Origin: DATLYH01 sp035575035 | GTDB lineage: Bacteria > Planctomycetota > Planctomycetia > Gemmatales > Gemmataceae | Reading direction: 5' to 3' | Assembly: GCA_035575035.1 (NCBI GenBank) | Contig: DATLYH010000383.1 | Location: 1-24,670, forward strand | DNA: 24,670 bases | In this document: in pieces, positions 22,607-24,670 of the stretch | Position numbering within the stretch: the stretch's first letter is position 1 | Layout of the letters: every line of letters starts with the position of its first letter | Made by a program: the position numbers and the translations under genes | Notes under the pieces: generated by a model | Databases searched by the model: none | What the model was told of the DNA's origin: nothing | What the model saw: only the letters and a program-made list of their open reading frames with translations

Positions 22607-24670
22607 ATGATCGCATTGCTTGCTGTCCGCCCTGGCCCACTGCTTACCGGTGTCGGCATTCTTCTCACTGCCTTGTTCCTCGCGCCGGCCGCGGAGTCCG
22701 TGGCGAGGGCCGAGGCTCCGGAGGCGCCGGCCGTTGACTTCAACCGGCACATCCGGCCGATCCTGTCGGAGAACTGTTTCGCTTGCCACGGGCCCGACGC
22801 CAAGCAGCGCAAAGCGAAGCTGCGGCTCGACACCAAGGAAGGGGCCTTCGGTGAGCTGCGGAGCGGGCTGCGGGCCATCGTCCCGGGCAAGTCCGCCGAG
22901 AGCGAGTTGATCGCGCGGATCACATCGGACGATCCGGCCTTCGTCATGCCGCCGCCTACGACCGGCAAGAAGCTGACGCCCGAGCAGATAGCGCTCGTGA
23001 AGCAGTGGATCGACCAGGGAGCGCCCTGGTCATCACACTGGGCGTTCGTCCCGCCCCAGAGGCCGGCCCTTCCGAAGGTGAAGGACGGGGCCTGGCCGCG
23101 CAACCCGATCGACCATTTCATCCTGGCCCGGCTGGAAAGCGAAGGGCTCGCACCATCGCCGGAGGCCGACAAGGTCACACTCATCCGGCGGGTGACGCTC
23201 GACCTGACCGGCCTGCCGCCGAGTCCCGCCGAGGTCGATGCCTTTCTCGCCGACCCCCGCCCCGACGCCTACGAGCGGCTGGTCGATCGACTGCTGCAAT
23301 CGCCGCGGTACGGCGAGCACCGGGCCCGGTTCTGGTTGGACCTTGCGCGTTACGGCGACACGCACGGGCTACACCTGGATAATTACCGTGAGATCTGGCC
23401 CTACCGCGACTGGGTCATCAACGCCTTCAACCGAAACATGCCCTTCAACCAGTTCGTCCTTGAACAACTAGCCGGCGACCTCCTCCCCCAGCCAACGCTC
23501 GACCAACTCGTGGCCACCGGCTACAACCGCTGTCACGTCACCACCAGCGAGGGCGGCTCGATCGAGGAAGAGGTCTATGTCCGCAACGTGGTGGACCAGG
23601 TGGACACCAACGGCACCGTGTTCCTTGGGCTGACCGTCGGCTGCGCTCGCTGCCACGACCACAAGTATGACCCGCTCACCCAGAAGGATTACTACCAGCT
23701 GTTCGCCTTCTTCAACAGCATCGACGGCCGGGCGCTGGATGGCAACGCCGCCCGTCATGCCCCGGTCGTGCGCCTGGCGACGCCCGAGCAGCTTGGGTCC
23801 CTGGACCGGCTGCAGCGGCTCATCGGCGCGCTCCGCAAGGCCATCACCGATGAGGTGGCGAAGGTGAAGCTCGACGAAGCTGGCGAGGCCGAACTGGCGG
23901 CGTGGGTCAAAGCGCAGCGGGCCGCCGGTGGGACAGACCTGCCCAGGCCGATCCAGAACCTCATCCAGATTGACCCGGCCAACCACACGGCAGCGCAGAA
24001 GAGACAACTCCGGGAGCATTTCATCGAGTTTGTCTATACCAAGACCCGGCCGGCGTTCGCTCCGCTTCATCAGAGCCTCGCCGCCTTGCAAAAAGAGTAC
24101 GACCAGCTTGACCGGCAGCTGCCGGCGACACCGATCTTCAAGGAGCGGGCCGAGCCGCGGCCCGCCTACATCCTGAAGCGCGGCGAGTATGACCAGCGCG
24201 GCGAACCGGTGGGGCGGGACACGCCCGCGTTCCTGCCCCCCTTCCCGTCGGACGCGCCCCGCAACCGGCTGGGCCTGGCCCGCTGGCTCGTCGCTCCCGA
24301 CCATCCCCTGACGGCCCGCGTGGCGGTCAACCGACTCTGGCAGCAGGTCTTCGGCACGGGGTTGGTCAAGACGGCCGAGGACTTCGGCTCCCAGGGCGAG
24401 CCACCGAGCCATCCCGAGTTGCTTGACTGGCTGGCGGTGCAGTTCGTCGCGGACGGCTGGGACATGAAGCGGATGATGAAACGGCTGGTGACCAGCGCCA
24501 CCTACCGCCAGTCAGCGCGAGTCACGCGGGACCGGCTGACGAAGGACCCCGCCAACCGACTGCTGTCGCGCGGGCCGCGCTTCCGGCTCGACGCGGAGAT
24601 GCTCCGTGACCAGGCCCTGTTTGTCAGCGGCTTGCTGGTCGAGAGGATCGGCGGGCCGAGCGTCAAGCCG
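22607..24670 (+). CDS. PSCyt1/DUF1549/DUF1553 (PSD1) protein, 3' end beyond window
   Basis: At least 688 residues are visible and the frame is open to the right edge. The ATG at 22607 has GAAG eight bases upstream; an in-frame ATG at 22586 would add seven residues. A signal sequence (LLTGVGILLTALFLAPA) is followed by the planctomycete cytochrome C-like PSCyt1 domain, with haem motif CFACHG and the closing MPPP and WIDQGA. Next is DUF1549 (PSCyt2), with PIDHFILARLE, LTGLPPSP, FWLDLARYGDT and a second CxxCH in CARCHDHKYDP. Then a charged helical spacer precedes DUF1553 (PSD1): RLGLARWLVAPDHPLTARVA, VNRLWQQVFGTGLV and SATYRQSA. Such proteins are abundant, secreted and usually paired with a downstream DUF1501 gene. 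An electron-transfer or glycan-degradation role is proposed for the family but unproven. Confidence 0.95.
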   Translation, partial: MIALLAVRPGPLLTGVGILLTALFLAPAAESVARAEAPEAPAVDFNRHIRPILSENCFACHGPDAKQRKAKLRLDTKEGAFGELRSGLRAIVPGKSAESELIARITSDDPAFVMPPPTTGKKLTPEQIALVKQWIDQGAPWSSHWAFVPPQRPALPKVKDGAWPRNPIDHFILARLESEGLAPSPEADKVTLIRRVTLDLTGLPPSPAEVDAFLADPRPDAYERLVDRLLQSPRYGEHRARFWLDLARYGDTHGLHLDNYREIWPYRDWVINAFNRNMPFNQFVLEQLAGDLLPQPTLDQLVATGYNRCHVTTSEGGSIEEEVYVRNVVDQVDTNGTVFLGLTVGCARCHDHKYDPLTQKDYYQLFAFFNSIDGRALDGNAARHAPVVRLATPEQLGSLDRLQRLIGALRKAITDEVAKVKLDEAGEAELAAWVKAQRAAGGTDLPRPIQNLIQIDPANHTAAQKRQLREHFIEFVYTKTRPAFAPLHQSLAALQKEYDQLDRQLPATPIFKERAEPRPAYILKRGEYDQRGEPVGRDTPAFLPPFPSDAPRNRLGLARWLVAPDHPLTARVAVNRLWQQVFGTGLVKTAEDFGSQGEPPSHPELLDWLAVQFVADGWDMKRMMKRLVTSATYRQSARVTRDRLTKDPANRLLSRGPRFRLDAEMLRDQALFVSGLLVERIGGPSVKP

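Overview
The window is high-GC bacterial DNA that looks like a planctomycete, probably of the Gemmataceae type. The marker families are a DUF1559 protein with a prepilin-type N-terminus, a secreted sulfatase, the start of a PSCyt1/DUF1549/DUF1553 cytochrome-like protein, ExbD proteins with GYF_2-like N-termini, and an ExeA-type ATPase beside a CpsD-like protein. This assignment rests on family content only; there is no rRNA or tRNA here to place the organism.

Layout. (1) 1-869: the start of a probable IS66-like transposase reading off the left edge, next to a decayed aldo/keto reductase that has lost its N-terminal half and is frameshifted by a 43-bp foldback duplication. (2) 1088-6061: a secreted three-domain RidA-like protein (-), a secreted sulfatase-sialidase fusion (+) and a DUF1559 pseudopilin-like protein (-). 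(3) 6324-8570: an ExeA-type ATPase and a CpsD/BY-kinase-like protein that lacks the P-loop lysine and carries an in-frame palindromic repeat array. (4) 8706-12676: a CUT2-type sugar ABC operon (lipoprotein binding protein, double ATPase, permease). Both gene junctions are built of inverted arrays of octanucleotide repeats that also encode N-terminal extensions. (5) 12677-14378: a repeat-rich intergenic region, then a clear promoter, an exported unknown protein, rpmA (ribosomal protein L27) and a terminator. (6) 14371-16453 (-): ExbB plus two ExbD proteins, each ExbD fused to a GYF_2-like domain. (7) 16454-17512: a long non-coding stretch with a structured RNA candidate and strong intrinsic terminator, then a small lipoprotein. 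(8) 17568-22229 (-): a caspase-fold (C25-like) secreted peptidase, an inactive transglutaminase with a 7TM domain, and a RimK-like ATP-grasp ligase. (9) 22607-24670: a c-type-cytochrome-domain PSCyt1/DUF1549/DUF1553 protein running off the right edge.

The most system-like region is (8). Pairing of an inactive transglutaminase-7TM protein with a RimK-like ligase is known from other bacteria, usually with an aspartyl-protease-like partner. Here a clan CD cysteine-peptidase-like protein sits in the same operon, suggesting a membrane-linked peptide ligation and cleavage module. The second theme is repeat invasion: three different short-repeat families have become part of coding sequences or gene junctions.
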